Shown in pieces: positions 56,294 through 64,000 of a stretch of DNA of 64,000 bases. Under the pieces are notes generated by a model, which did not search any database, was not told where the DNA came from, and saw only the letters and a program-made list of their open reading frames with translations. The DNA comes from Salana multivorans. Lineage in GTDB: Bacteria > Actinomycetota > Actinomycetes > Actinomycetales > Beutenbergiaceae. How positions within the stretch are numbered: the first letter of the stretch is position 1; every line of letters begins with the position of its first letter. The DNA is taken from assembly GCF_003751805.1 (NCBI RefSeq), contig NZ_RKHQ01000001.1:2356001-2420000 (forward strand), in the 5' to 3' direction. Position numbers and translations under genes: made by a program.

Positions 56294-57094
56294 GTGAGTG
56301 AGCACGCGCGCCCGTCCCGCAGCACCTACCACAAGGGGCCGGTGACGCTCCGGGGCAGCCAGGTGCCCGAGTCGACCTTCGACGAGCGTCTGCTCGCTCC
56401 GACCTCCGGCTCCGAGGACTGGCTGCACGCCGACCCGTGGCGCGTCCTGCGCATCCAGTCGGAGTTCGTCGAGGGCTTCGGCGCGCTCGCCGAGCTCGGC
56501 CCGGCCGTCAGCGTCTTCGGCTCGGCCCGCGTGCGGCCCGGCGACCCCGAGTACGCGCTCGCCGAGGAGGTCGCGACCGAGCTCGTGCGGGCCGGGTTCG
56601 CGGTCATCACCGGCGGTGGCCCGGGCATCATGGAGGCGGCGAACAAGGGGGCCCACGAGGCTGGCGGCGTCTCGGTCGGGCTCGGGATCGAGCTGCCGTT
56701 CGAGCAGGGGCTCAACTCCTACGTCGACCTCGGCGTCAACTTCCGGTACTTCTTCGCGCGCAAGACGATGTTCGTCAAGTACGCGACCGGCTTCATCGTG
56801 CTGCCGGGCGGGTTCGGCACGATGGACGAGCTGTTCGAGGCCGTGACGCTCGTCCAGACCGGCAAGGTCCGCCAGTTCCCGATCGTGCTCGTCGGCCGCT
56901 CGTTCTGGAGCGGGCTGATCGACTGGCTCGACTCCGCGCTGCGCGAGCGCGGCCTCATCGGCCCCCGCGACCTCGACCTGTTCTACGTCACCGACGACGC
57001 GGTGGACGCCGTCCGCCACGTCACGACGGCCGCCAACGGGCTCGCGGCCAAGGAGGCCGCGATGCACGAGGCCGCCACCGACGGCGTCGACTGA
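56294..57094 (+). CDS. LOG-family protein (TIGR00730, cytokinin riboside monophosphate phosphoribohydrolase-like)
   Basis: A 266-residue Rossmann-like protein. The family signature is complete: GGGPGIMEAANKGAHEAGG near residue 110 and LPGGFGTMDELFEAVTLVQTGK near 170. Members cleave nucleoside 5'-monophosphates to base and ribose 5-phosphate. An N-terminal extension of about 45 residues precedes the domain. GTG has GGAGGAG 9 nt upstream. The stop overlaps the next small membrane gene by one base. Confidence 0.88.
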   Translation: MSEHARPSRSTYHKGPVTLRGSQVPESTFDERLLAPTSGSEDWLHADPWRVLRIQSEFVEGFGALAELGPAVSVFGSARVRPGDPEYALAEEVATELVRAGFAVITGGGPGIMEAANKGAHEAGGVSVGLGIELPFEQGLNSYVDLGVNFRYFFARKTMFVKYATGFIVLPGGFGTMDELFEAVTLVQTGKVRQFPIVLVGRSFWSGLIDWLDSALRERGLIGPRDLDLFYVTDDAVDAVRHVTTAANGLAAKEAAMHEAATDGVD

Positions 57095-57441
57095 TGGCGC
57101 TGCTGCGCGCCGTCCTGCTCGGCGTCCCCCTCGTGCTGCTCCTGGTCGCGGCCGGCGTCGTGCTCCTGCGCGGTCGGGTCGCCGACATCGGCGGTCTCGA
57201 CGAGCCCTACCCGGCGGCGGCCGGGCTCGTCGGCTGGCCGGGCGGACCGTCTGGCACCGGCGGGCCGGGCGCCGGCGTCACCGGCCGGGACGGCGCCGAC
57301 GCCGCCGCCGACCACGACGTCTGGGCGGGTCTCGAGGGCGATGACGTCGTGGGTCTCGCGACGCCGTACGGCACCCTCCCGGGCCGCGTCCGGCCGGTCG
57401 ACCCGGCCGACGAGGCTCCCGCCACCCCTCCGTCGGACTAG
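57094..57441 (+). CDS. Small hypothetical membrane protein
   Basis: A 115-residue protein with one N-terminal helix (VLLGVPLVLLLVAAGVVLL, residues 7-25) and a Gly/Pro/Asp-rich remainder that contains the segment LEGDDVVGLATPYGTLPGRV. It may be a tail-out anchor protein or an uncleaved signal sequence. The ATG overlaps the LOG gene stop (TGATG), so the two are coupled. I do not recognise the family. The last codons overlap a TAGAAT hexamer likely to drive the DUF3117 gene. Confidence 0.65.
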   Translation: MALLRAVLLGVPLVLLLVAAGVVLLRGRVADIGGLDEPYPAAAGLVGWPGGPSGTGGPGAGVTGRDGADAAADHDVWAGLEGDDVVGLATPYGTLPGRVRPVDPADEAPATPPSD

Positions 57442-57444
57442 AAT
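57439..57444 (+). promoter_or_regulatory. -10 element TAGAAT upstream of the DUF3117 gene
   Basis: A near-consensus hexamer overlapping the previous stop codon. It predicts a leader of about 95 nt, in which I see no clear structure. Confidence 0.45.
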
Positions 57445-57546
57445 GGGTCCGAACCGTTGCAGCCCCGACCCGTGCCCCCGCGCGTGGATCGACGGCTGTC
57501 ACGGGCCTGACTGAGAAGTCCGATCGACACGGAGGGACCACCCGCG

Positions 57547-57714
57547 ATGGCCGCGATGAAGCCGAGGACTGGAGACGGACCGCTCGAGGTGACGAAGGAA
57601 GGCCGCGGACTCGTCATGCGGGTCCCGCTCGAGGGCGGCGGCCGCCTCGTCGTCGAGCTCAACGCCGCGGAGGCCGAGGCCCTGCGGGACGCCCTCGCCG
57701 GCGTCGTCGGCTGA
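57547..57714 (+). CDS. DUF3117 family small protein
   Basis: A 55-residue protein beginning MAAMKPRTGDGPLEVTKEG and ending with a leucine/alanine helix, NAAEAEALRDALAGVVG. This is the DUF3117 family, near-universal in actinobacteria and of unknown role; it looks like a small beta-hairpin plus helix that could dimerise. ATG 57547 has GGAGGGA upstream; the second ATG three codons in is possible. pepA starts 22 nt after the stop. Confidence 0.9.
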   Translation: MAAMKPRTGDGPLEVTKEGRGLVMRVPLEGGGRLVVELNAAEAEALRDALAGVVG

Positions 57715-57736
57715 CGCTCCCGGGTATCCCGCAGGG

Positions 57737-59389
57737 ATGACCGACCTCGCCACCCCGCCGTTCCCGTCGGTCGAGGTCGTCCCCCTCACGGGGGCGACGG
57801 CAGCCGACTGGGACGCGGTCGCCGTCCCCATCGCCCCGCCGATCACGCAGGGCGGTGACGACGGCGTCCAGCCGCGCAGCGGCGTCGCCGACGTCGCGAC
57901 CTGGTACGGCATCGACCTCGCGGACCTCGCCGAGCTGACCGGTGCGACGGGGAAGGCCGGCGAGATCGTCACGGTCCCGCTCCCTCGGCTGCTCGCCGGC
58001 ACGGCCCAGTGGCGCGATCTGCCGCGCCGGCTCGTGCTCGTCGGCGTCGGGGACGGCACGTCGGCCGACCTGCGCCTCGCGGGCGCCCAGCTCGCCCGCG
58101 CCGCCGCGTCCTGGGGACGCGTCCTCACCACCGTCCCGCTCGTCGACCGCGAGACGCGGGGCGACCGGGACGGCGGCGACGTCGCCTTCGTCGTCGGCGC
58201 GCTGCTCGCCTCCCACACCGCGTACACCCGCAAGACGGGCGAGCCAGCGCGGCGTCTGAGCCGGCTCGGGCTGGCGACGCTGGCCACCACGGGCACGACC
58301 GCCGCCGCCGAGCTGGCCGAGGCGGCCGACCGTGCCGTCGCGCTCGCCGCCGGGACCGCCATCGCCAGGACGCTCGCCGCGACGCCGGCTGACGTCGCGA
58401 CGCCGGAGTGGCTCGCCGACCGCGCGCGCGAGCTGGTCGAGGCCGTGACCGCGCAGGCCGCCGGGTCGTCCGGCACCGGGTCGTCCGGCGCCGCCGGCGA
58501 GACGCTCGACCTCACGATCGAGGTGCACGACGAGCGCTGGCTCGCCTCGCACGGCTTCGGCGGCATGCTGGCCGTCGGGTCCGGCTCGGTCAACCCGCCC
58601 CGCCTCGTCGCCGTCGGCTACGACGGACGACGCGGCACGCGCCGCGCCCCGCAGGGCCCCACCGTCGCCATCGTCGGCAAGGGCATCACGTACGACACGG
58701 GCGGCCTCGCGCTCAAGCCGCGCGAGGGCATGGCCACGATGAAGACGGACATGACGGGCTCGGCCGTCGCCCTCGCGACGGTGCTCAGCGCCGCGCGGCT
58801 GCGGCTGCCGGTCCGGGTCGTCGGCGTCATGGCGCTCGCCGAGAACGCCTTCTCCGGCTCCTCCTACCGGCCGGGCGACGTCGTGCGCGTGTGGGACGGC
58901 ACGACCGTCGAGATCCGCAACACCGACGCCGAGGGCCGGATGGTCCTGGCCGACGGCCTCGCCTGGGCCGCGCAGACGTGGGATCCGGACGTCCTGCTCG
59001 ACGTCGCGACCCTCACCGGAGCGGCCGGGCTCGCGCTCGGCCGCGGCATGGGGGCTGTCCTCACGCCGCGGGACGCGCTCGCCGGCGCGCTGGAGCTGGC
59101 CGGACGCGAGACGGGGGAGGAGCTGTGGCGGCTCCCGCTCGTCGCCGACTACCGCGCGGCGCTCGACTCCGACGTCGCCGACGTCGCGCACATCGCGACC
59201 GACCCGCACGTCTCCGCCGGGACCGTCACGGCCGGCCTCTTCCTCGAGCGGTTCACCGGGGGACGCCCGTGGGCGCACCTCGACATCGCGGGCCCGGCGC
59301 GCTCGGCGAAGGCCAGGGGCGAGATCCCGGAGGGCGCCACCGGCTTCGGCGTGCGGCTCCTCGTGCGCTGGCTCGCCTCGCTCGGCTGA
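57737..59389 (+). CDS. pepA: Leucyl aminopeptidase (M17)
   Basis: A 550-residue cytosolic aminopeptidase. After an N-terminal macro-like domain, the catalytic domain has VGKGITYDTGGLALKP near residue 313, MKTDMTGSAVALAT near 336 and the signature NTDAEGRMVLADGLAWA near 396, which together bind two metals. The C-terminal HLDIAGPARSAKA closes the site. Members trim peptides and some bind DNA. Inserted Gly/Ser residues near 245 look like a linker between domains. A short weak hairpin separates it from the convergent methyltransferase gene. Confidence 0.94.
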   Translation: MTDLATPPFPSVEVVPLTGATAADWDAVAVPIAPPITQGGDDGVQPRSGVADVATWYGIDLADLAELTGATGKAGEIVTVPLPRLLAGTAQWRDLPRRLVLVGVGDGTSADLRLAGAQLARAAASWGRVLTTVPLVDRETRGDRDGGDVAFVVGALLASHTAYTRKTGEPARRLSRLGLATLATTGTTAAAELAEAADRAVALAAGTAIARTLAATPADVATPEWLADRARELVEAVTAQAAGSSGTGSSGAAGETLDLTIEVHDERWLASHGFGGMLAVGSGSVNPPRLVAVGYDGRRGTRRAPQGPTVAIVGKGITYDTGGLALKPREGMATMKTDMTGSAVALATVLSAARLRLPVRVVGVMALAENAFSGSSYRPGDVVRVWDGTTVEIRNTDAEGRMVLADGLAWAAQTWDPDVLLDVATLTGAAGLALGRGMGAVLTPRDALAGALELAGRETGEELWRLPLVADYRAALDSDVADVAHIATDPHVSAGTVTAGLFLERFTGGRPWAHLDIAGPARSAKARGEIPEGATGFGVRLLVRWLASLG

Positions 59390-59406
59390 CCGACCGCGCC
59401 GACGTC

Positions 59407-59427
59407 GCCGGTCGCCGAGGGACCGGC
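59407..59427. terminator. Possible short hairpin between pepA and the O-methyltransferase gene
   Basis: A 7-bp stem (59407-59413 with 59421-59427) and 7-nt loop, touching the minus-strand stop codon. Weak. Confidence 0.35.
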
Positions 59428-60062
59428 TACCGCTTGACGGCGACGACGACGCCGCTGCCCACCGGCAGCAGGGACGCCGTCCACTCCTCCGACTCCAGCA
59501 GGGAGCGGACCAGCTCCCGCATCGTCGTGGTCTCGGGGTCGCGCCGCGCCGGGTCGGCGACCTGGTCGAACCAGAGCGCGTGCGGCACGACGAGCGTCCC
59601 GCCGACGCGCAGGAGGCGCCGCCCCTGCTCGAGCAGGAGCTGCAGGTCGGCGACGTCGGTGTCGATCAGGACGAGGTCGTAGGCGCCGTCCGCGAGCCGG
59701 GGGAGGACCTCGAGCGCCCGACCGCCGATCGTGCGGGTGCGCGAGGTGGGGACGCCGGCGTCGGCGAACGCGGTGCGGGCCGAGCGCTGGTGCTCGACGT
59801 CGACGTCGATCGTCGTGAGGATCCCGTCCGACGGCATCCCGGCGAGCAGCCAGGCGCCGGAGACGCCGGCCCCGGTCCCGATCTCGACGACGTGCCGGGC
59901 CCCGGCCGCGGCCGCGAGCGTCGCGAGCAGGGCGCCCGTCGCGGGCGTCACGGAGTCGACGTCGAGCTCGACGGCGCGAGCGCGCGCGCCGGCCGCCGGG
60001 GCGCCCTCGGGCGTGATCTCCTCGACGTAGCGCCAGCTCTGTGCCTTGTCGGCGGCTCCCAT
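59427..60062 (-). CDS. O-methyltransferase (class I, AdoMet-dependent)
   Basis: A 211-residue enzyme of the caffeoyl-CoA/catechol O-methyltransferase family. ARHVVEIGTGAGVSGAWLLAGMP is the SAM motif, LTTIDVDVEHQRSAR binds the ribose, and YDLVLIDTDVADLQLLLEQG carries the metal Asp. This subgroup is common next to sigE in actinobacteria. ATG 60062 has GGAGG about 8 nt upstream. The natural substrate is unknown. It diverges from sigE across 137 bases. Confidence 0.86.
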   Translation of the reverse strand: MGAADKAQSWRYVEEITPEGAPAAGARARAVELDVDSVTPATGALLATLAAAAGARHVVEIGTGAGVSGAWLLAGMPSDGILTTIDVDVEHQRSARTAFADAGVPTSRTRTIGGRALEVLPRLADGAYDLVLIDTDVADLQLLLEQGRRLLRVGGTLVVPHALWFDQVADPARRDPETTTMRELVRSLLESEEWTASLLPVGSGVVVAVKR

Positions 60063-60154
60063 GACCCGTCCTCCCGCTCGGTAATGGTGCCATCGTAGGG
60101 GGCGCGCCTGCCGCGCACCGCGAGACCCCGTCCCGCGTCGTACGCCGGTGGGCG

Positions 60155-60160
60155 TAGCAT
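60155..60160 (+). promoter_or_regulatory. -10 element TAGCAT upstream of sigE
   Basis: It predicts transcription from about 60167, just before a six-codon open frame (60172-60192) in the sigE leader. No clear -35 was found. Confidence 0.4.
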
Positions 60161-60171
60161 GGTGGGTCCGC

Positions 60172-60192
60172 ATGAAGCCGCCCGAGCCGTGA
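60172..60192 (+). other. Six-codon upstream open frame (MKPPEP) in the sigE leader
   Basis: ATG to TGA encodes Met-Lys-Pro-Pro-Glu-Pro, ending 7 nt before the sigE GTG. Consecutive prolines slow ribosomes, so a control role is possible, but nothing else proves it is translated. Confidence 0.3.
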
Positions 60193-60199
60193 GGAACGC

Positions 60200-60793
60200 G
60201 TGCCCGAGATTCCCGAGGATGCCACCTGGCAGCCGCCCACCTGGGACGAGGTCGTGCGCGAGTACTCGCCCCAGGTCTACCGGCTCGCGTACCGCCTGAC
60301 CGGCCAGGCGGCCGACGCCGAGGACCTGACGCAGGAGGTGTTCCTGCGCGTGTTCCGCTCGCTCGACGGCTACCGGCCCGGCACGTTCTCCGGCTGGCTG
60401 CACCGGATCACCACGAACCTGTTCCTCGACCAGGTCCGGCGCAAGCAGCGCCAGCCGGCGTTCCCGCTCGGCTCCTACGAGGCCGACGCGCCACGCGCGA
60501 ACCGGGTCGACGAGCCCGAGCGGTCGTTCGAGATGAGCAACCTCGACCTCGACGTCCAGGCCGCCCTCGGCGCGCTCGCCCCCGAGTACCGCGCGGCGGT
60601 CGTGCTCCGGGACATCGAGGACCTCACCTACGAGGAGATCGCCGACGTGCTCGGCGTCTCGCTCGGCACCGTCCGCTCGCGCATCCACCGCGGCCGCGCG
60701 CGCCTGCGCGAGGCGCTCGCGCACCGCTCGCCGCAGGCCCAGCGCGCCGCCGGGCCGCTCGGGCTCGCGCCGCTGCCGGGGGCGTCGTCGTGA
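60200..60793 (+). CDS. sigE: ECF RNA polymerase sigma factor SigE
   Basis: A 197-residue group 4 sigma factor. Region 2 is [26 protein letters not shown] (residues 29-54) with the -10 contact, and region 4 is [45 protein letters not shown] (positions about 117-160) with the -35-binding helix. It belongs to the mycobacterial SigE-like group for envelope stress. GTG has GTGAGGA upstream. It overlaps the anti-sigma gene by GTGA, and htrA and tatB follow, so it leads a stress operon. Confidence 0.93.
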   Translation: MPEIPEDATWQPPTWDEVVREYSPQVYRLAYRLTGQAADAEDLTQEVFLRVFRSLDGYRPGTFSGWLHRITTNLFLDQVRRKQRQPAFPLGSYEADAPRANRVDEPERSFEMSNLDLDVQAALGALAPEYRAAVVLRDIEDLTYEEIADVLGVSLGTVRSRIHRGRARLREALAHRSPQAQRAAGPLGLAPLPGASS

Positions 60794-61650
60794 TCGGGTG
60801 GCACCTCGGGGCGCGGGTGAGCGAGCTGGTCGACGACCACCTCGTCGGAGCCGAGCGGCGTCGGGCCCTCGACCACCTCGCGTCGTGCCGGAGCTGCCAG
60901 GAGGAGGTCGAGCAGGAGCGTCGCGCGCGCCGGGTCGCCTCGTCGCTGCGCTGCGTCGGGATGCCGGCCGGGCTCACGGACCGGATCCTCGCCGTGTCGG
61001 CCGGGACGGCCGCCGCCGGGACCGCGGCCGCGGGGACGGGCGCGGGCGCGTCGGGTGCGGCGCCCTGGGCCGACGGCGCTCGCCACCCCGGCATCACGCC
61101 GCGCCTGGCGCTGGTCGGCGCCGCCGCCGTCGGCGTCGCCGGGCTCGCCGCCGTCGGCACGCTCTACGCGCTCGGCACGCCGACCGGACGGGGTCCGGAG
61201 GTGCTCGCCCAGGTCGCCCCGGCGCCCACGCTGGTCGTCGGGAACGCCGGGCTCGCCGACGCCGGCGACGACGAGGCGTCGTCCCCGGCGAGCTGGCCGC
61301 GCGGCTTCGTCGCCCCCACGGTGCTCCCGACGGCGGCGAGCATCGCCCAGGCGCAGGTGCTGGAGCCGGGCGTCGTGCTCGTCGAGCTCTCCCTCGACGG
61401 GACGCCCGTGACCGTGGTCGAGGCGCACGGCCGGCTCGAGCTGCCGGAGGGCGTCTTCGACGCGACGGCCCTCGCCGGGCACGTCGCGCACGAGGTGGAC
61501 GGCTGGTGGGTGACCCAGCTCGGCGACGACGTCGTCGCGGTGCGCGGGGATGCCGGCGCCGTCGCGGAGCTGCTGGCCGCGTTCGACGAGCCGACCCCGG
61601 AGTGGTCCGCCCGGTTCGAGGCTGGCTGGCGGGTGGTCACCGGTGACTGA
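60790..61650 (+). CDS. Zinc-finger anti-sigma factor
   Basis: A 286-residue protein with the ZAS motif [12 protein letters not shown] (His-x3-Cys-x2-Cys, residues about 29-36) in an N-terminal sigma-binding domain. An Ala/Gly-rich linker leads to a membrane helix near 105-125 ([21 protein letters not shown]). The extracytoplasmic C-terminus contains beta-rich segments ([24 protein letters not shown]) similar to the C-terminal domain of RseA/RsgA-type proteins. It should hold SigE at the membrane until released. The GTG overlaps the sigE stop. Confidence 0.9.
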   Translation: MIGWHLGARVSELVDDHLVGAERRRALDHLASCRSCQEEVEQERRARRVASSLRCVGMPAGLTDRILAVSAGTAAAGTAAAGTGAGASGAAPWADGARHPGITPRLALVGAAAVGVAGLAAVGTLYALGTPTGRGPEVLAQVAPAPTLVVGNAGLADAGDDEASSPASWPRGFVAPTVLPTAASIAQAQVLEPGVVLVELSLDGTPVTVVEAHGRLELPEGVFDATALAGHVAHEVDGWWVTQLGDDVVAVRGDAGAVAELLAAFDEPTPEWSARFEAGWRVVTGD

Positions 61651-63094
61651 GCCGGACGGGACCGAGCGGGACGAGCCGGGCGGCCTCGAGGCGTGGCCGT
61701 GGCCGACGCCGGAGGAGCTGGCCCGACAGGACGTCGCACCGTCCGGACCGGGCGAACCGGACGAGTCCGGCGCCGGGGTCGGCACGCCCGCTGCCCCGGC
61801 CGACGACCCGACCGGGGTCGTGACGCCGGGGGCGCCGCGCGCCCGCCGCCGGGCTCCGCGCCGTGACCGCACCGCCCGGCGCGGGGTCGGTGGCGCGGTC
61901 GTCGCCGTCGTCGGCGTCCTCGCCCTGCTCGTCGGCACGCTCGGCGGCCTGCTGCTCGCCCCGTGGTTCGGGATCGAGGCCGCGACCTCCAGCGCGCCGG
62001 CGCCGTCCGAGCCGCCCACCGGGCTCGGACCGAGCCCGTCCGCCGAGCCGAGCGCGCCGGAGCCGCAGCCCGAGCCGGAGCAGACCGAGCTGCCCGACAC
62101 CCCCCTGCCGGACACGCTGCCGCTCGCACCCGGTGGCCCGATCGACCCGGGCGCGCGGATCGACGTCGTCGACATCGCGGCGCGCGCGCTGCCCAGCACG
62201 GTCTCGATCCAGGTTCGTCAGACCGACGGCAGCGGCTCGTCCGGTTCCGGGTTCGTCATCCGCGAGGACGGGTTCATCCTGACCAACGCGCACGTCGTCG
62301 CCGGCTCGGACGCCGACGGGGCGACCCTGACCGTCCTGTACGCGGACGGCGAGCAGAGCACCGGGACGGTCGTCGGCATCACGCACGACTACGACCTCGC
62401 CGTCGTCTCCGTCGACCGCACCGACGTGCCCGCGCTCCCGCTGGCCGACTCCGACGGCGTGGTCGTCGGCCAGGAGGTCGTGGCCGTCGGCGCGCCGCTC
62501 GGGCTCCAGGGCACCGTGACCGCCGGCATCGTGAGCGCGCTGAACCGGCCCGTCCAGGCGGGCGACGCCAGCTCGATCTCGTTCATCAACGCGATCCAGA
62601 CGGACGCGGCGATCAACCCGGGCAACTCCGGCGGCCCGCTGCTCGACGCGAGCGGCGCCGTCATCGGCATCAACTCGGCGATCGCGCAGGCGAGCGGCGG
62701 GCAGCAGGCGACCGGCAGCATCGGCCTCGGGTTCGCGATCCCCAGCAACCAGGCGCGACGCACGGCCGAGCAGCTCATCGCGCACGGCTACGCCACCTAC
62801 CCCGTCATCGGGGTGCTCCTCGACTCCTCCTGGGTCGGGGTCGGCGTCAAGGTGAGCACCCAGCCGACGGAGGACGGCGTCCAGCCGCTCACGGCCGGCG
62901 GTCCGGCCGAGCAGGCGGGGATCCGGCCGGGCGACGTCATCGTGGCGATCGACTCGCGGCCCGTCACCGCGCCGGACGAGCTCATCGTCGCGATCCGCGC
63001 CCACGCGCCGGGCGACACCGTGGTCCTGACGATCCGGGACGACGACGTCGACCGGGACGTGCCCGTGGTCCTCGGGGAGGAGCGCTCGCGGTGA
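61643..63094 (+). CDS. htrA: HtrA/DegP-like serine protease with PDZ domain
   Basis: A 483-residue membrane-anchored protease. The cytoplasmic N-terminus (1-80) is Pro/Glu/Arg-rich, a helix lies at about 85-108, and an extracytoplasmic Pro/Ser/Glu linker runs to about 165. The trypsin-like domain has His217 (LTNAHVV), Asp251 (HDYDLAVV) and Ser329 (NPGNSGGPL). A C-terminal PDZ domain spans about 390-475 (GPAEQAGIRPGDVIVAI). It likely degrades misfolded exported proteins. The start lies 8 nt inside the anti-sigma gene, so it belongs to the sigE operon. Confidence 0.94.
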   Translation: MTEPDGTERDEPGGLEAWPWPTPEELARQDVAPSGPGEPDESGAGVGTPAAPADDPTGVVTPGAPRARRRAPRRDRTARRGVGGAVVAVVGVLALLVGTLGGLLLAPWFGIEAATSSAPAPSEPPTGLGPSPSAEPSAPEPQPEPEQTELPDTPLPDTLPLAPGGPIDPGARIDVVDIAARALPSTVSIQVRQTDGSGSSGSGFVIREDGFILTNAHVVAGSDADGATLTVLYADGEQSTGTVVGITHDYDLAVVSVDRTDVPALPLADSDGVVVGQEVVAVGAPLGLQGTVTAGIVSALNRPVQAGDASSISFINAIQTDAAINPGNSGGPLLDASGAVIGINSAIAQASGGQQATGSIGLGFAIPSNQARRTAEQLIAHGYATYPVIGVLLDSSWVGVGVKVSTQPTEDGVQPLTAGGPAEQAGIRPGDVIVAIDSRPVTAPDELIVAIRAHAPGDTVVLTIRDDDVDRDVPVVLGEERSR

Positions 63095-63450
63095 TCGGCT
63101 CGATCAACGGGTGGGAGTGGATGATCCTCGCGGTCGTCGTGCTCCTGGTCGTCGGTCCCGAGCGGCTGCCCGAGTACGCGCGTCAGCTCGGCCGGCTCGT
63201 GCGCGAGGTCAAGCGCATCGCGACGGGCGCGACCGAGCGGGTCCGGGAGGAGCTCGGTCCCGAGATCGACGACCTGCGCCAGTACGACCCCCGGCAGTAC
63301 GACCCGCGCCGCATCATCCGCGACGCGCTCGCGGACGACGACGCCGGTCCGACCGGCCCCCCGACCGCCGGTGGGGACGCCGCGCGTCCGGGACCGACCG
63401 CGGCCTTCCGGCCCGGTGGCCGGCCGGCGTTCGACGACGAGGCGACGTAG
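63091..63450 (+). CDS. tatB: Sec-independent protein translocase subunit TatB
   Basis: A 119-residue protein with one N-terminal helix, EWMILAVVVLLVVGPERLP (residues 8-26), ending in the GPERLP element typical of TatB, then an amphipathic helix YARQLGRLVREVKRIATG. The rest is acidic and Pro-rich, with a RQYDPRQYDPRR repeat. TatB recognises twin-arginine signal peptides with TatC. No tatC is adjacent. The GTG overlaps the htrA stop by GTGA, so tatB is the fourth gene of the sigE operon. Confidence 0.9.
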   Translation: MIGSINGWEWMILAVVVLLVVGPERLPEYARQLGRLVREVKRIATGATERVREELGPEIDDLRQYDPRQYDPRRIIRDALADDDAGPTGPPTAGGDAARPGPTAAFRPGGRPAFDDEAT

Positions 63451-63486
63451 CGCCGGTCCGTCCGCCTGCGCCGGCCCGTCCGCGGT

Positions 63487-63999
63487 CTAGACGACGCTGA
63501 GCCCGAGCCGCCGGCCGGCGAGCCCGCGACGCTGCCCCGCGAGCTGGTCGGCGATCGCCACGAGCGCGTCGGCTCCCTCACCCAGGTCCTCGCCGCTCGC
63601 CGCGGTGTCGAGCCCGGCGCGCGGGCTGCCGACGTCGCCGCCCTCGCGGACCGCGACGTCGAGCGGCACCTGGCCGAGCAGCCCGACCGGGTAGCCGAGC
63701 GTCGCCGAGAGGGTGTTCGCCACCTCCTGGCCGCCGCCGGAGCCGAAGATCTCGAGCCGGGAACCGTCGGGCTGCGTCAGCCACGACATGTTCTCGACGA
63801 CCCCGATGACGCGCTGCCGCGTCTGGGTCGCCATCGACCCCGCGCGCGCCGCCACGTCGGCCGCGGCCTGCTGCGGCGTCGTCACGACGAGGATCTCCGC
63901 GTTCGGCAGGAGCTGCGCGAGCGAGATCGCGATGTCGCCGGTCCCCGGCGGGAGGTCGAGCAGGAGGATGTCGAGGTCGCCCCAGAACACGTCGGCGAG
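63487..63999 (-). CDS. Mrp/NBP35-type P-loop ATPase, 3' part only
   Basis: The gene runs off the window; only about 171 C-terminal residues are seen. DLDILLLDLPPGTGDIAISLAQ is the Walker B/switch region, VTTPQQAAADVAARAGSMA and VIGVVENMSWL follow, all typical of the ApbC/Mrp iron-sulfur carrier ATPases. GSGGGQEVANTLSATLGYPVGLLGQVPLDVAVREGGD is the standard C-terminal region. The Cys pair CxxC usually near this point is absent, as in many actinobacterial members. It converges on tatB with only 36 bases between. Confidence 0.88.
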   Translation of the reverse strand, partial: LADVFWGDLDILLLDLPPGTGDIAISLAQLLPNAEILVVTTPQQAAADVAARAGSMATQTRQRVIGVVENMSWLTQPDGSRLEIFGSGGGQEVANTLSATLGYPVGLLGQVPLDVAVREGGDVGSPRAGLDTAASGEDLGEGADALVAIADQLAGQRRGLAGRRLGLSVV

Positions 64000-64000
64000 G

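Noticed and set aside
57725-57730. TATCCC as a leaderless -10 for pepA
   Set aside because: The last base does not match TANNNT and GCAGGG before the ATG may serve as a ribosome site, so I did not count it with the leaderless set.

Overview
The window is about 72-75% GC by eye. Codons end almost only in G or C, and many starts are GTG. Gene content and order (purH with a DUF3017 protein, glyA-folD, sdhCDAB, lpdA, a DUF3117 protein, a sigE/anti-sigma/htrA/tatB operon) point to an actinobacterial chromosome, probably order Micrococcales (Cellulomonadaceae/Promicromonosporaceae-like). The family is inferred from memory of gene order. Coding density is high, most junctions are ATGA/GTGA overlaps, and I saw no phage, insertion sequence, CRISPR, tRNA or rRNA. 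It looks like core chromosome with a few accessory genes.

Layout. 1-4.2 kb: 3' end of purH, a DUF3017 membrane protein, an aquaporin with a long Ala/Glu tail, and the TCA enzymes icd and mdh. 4.2-10.8 kb: a monosaccharide ABC importer (chvE-mmsA-mmsB), then a ROK repressor overlapping a lone single-domain sugar ABC ATPase. Two 13-bp dyads lie in the chvE promoter region. 10.8-17 kb: purU, a GNAT enzyme, a methyltransferase/cupin pair, and glyA-folD under a ZTP riboswitch with a DUF4232 membrane protein behind. 17-19.2 kb: a VapBC-type toxin-antitoxin pair, an unknown protein and exonuclease III. 19.3-26.4 kb: a secreted, surface-anchored 5'-nucleotidase and a four-gene efflux operon (lipoprotein, adaptor, ATPase, permease). 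26.7-32.5 kb: galK, a YdeI-like protein, a small ribbon-helix-helix regulator with a VOC protein, trpS, a 2H phosphoesterase and a BrkB/YihY protein. 32.5-36.1 kb: sdhCDAB on the minus strand. 36.1-38.7 kb: a mannose-1-phosphate guanylyltransferase and an M20 amidohydrolase. 38.9-53.4 kb: a nucleoside uptake and salvage block (BMP lipoprotein, ATPase, two permeases, cdd, deoA, add, PNP and a large phosphosugar mutase) with a cysteine-protease-like protein and a GH13 glucosidase. 53.5-64 kb: lpdA, dapE, a LOG-family protein, a DUF3117 protein, pepA, an O-methyltransferase, sigE/anti-sigma/htrA/tatB and the 3' part of an Mrp-type ATPase.

How the parts work together. The nucleoside block is close to a complete route: import, deamination by Cdd and Add, phosphorolysis by DeoA and PNP, and pentose-1-phosphate conversion by the mutase. 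The external 5'-nucleotidase could feed it. The sugar importer, ROK protein and dyads form a regulated carbohydrate unit. The sigE operon joins an ECF sigma factor and its zinc anti-sigma factor to an HtrA protease and TatB, which suggests an envelope-stress unit.

About a dozen or more genes lack a Shine-Dalgarno and instead have a TANNNT-like -10 hexamer 6-7 nt before the start codon, which predicts leaderless mRNAs. No large undescribed system stands out. The best leads are the self-operator-like ribbon-helix-helix/VOC operon, the perfect 18-bp palindrome upstream of icd, the ROK protein with its orphan ATPase and dyads, and the acidic lipoprotein heading the efflux operon.
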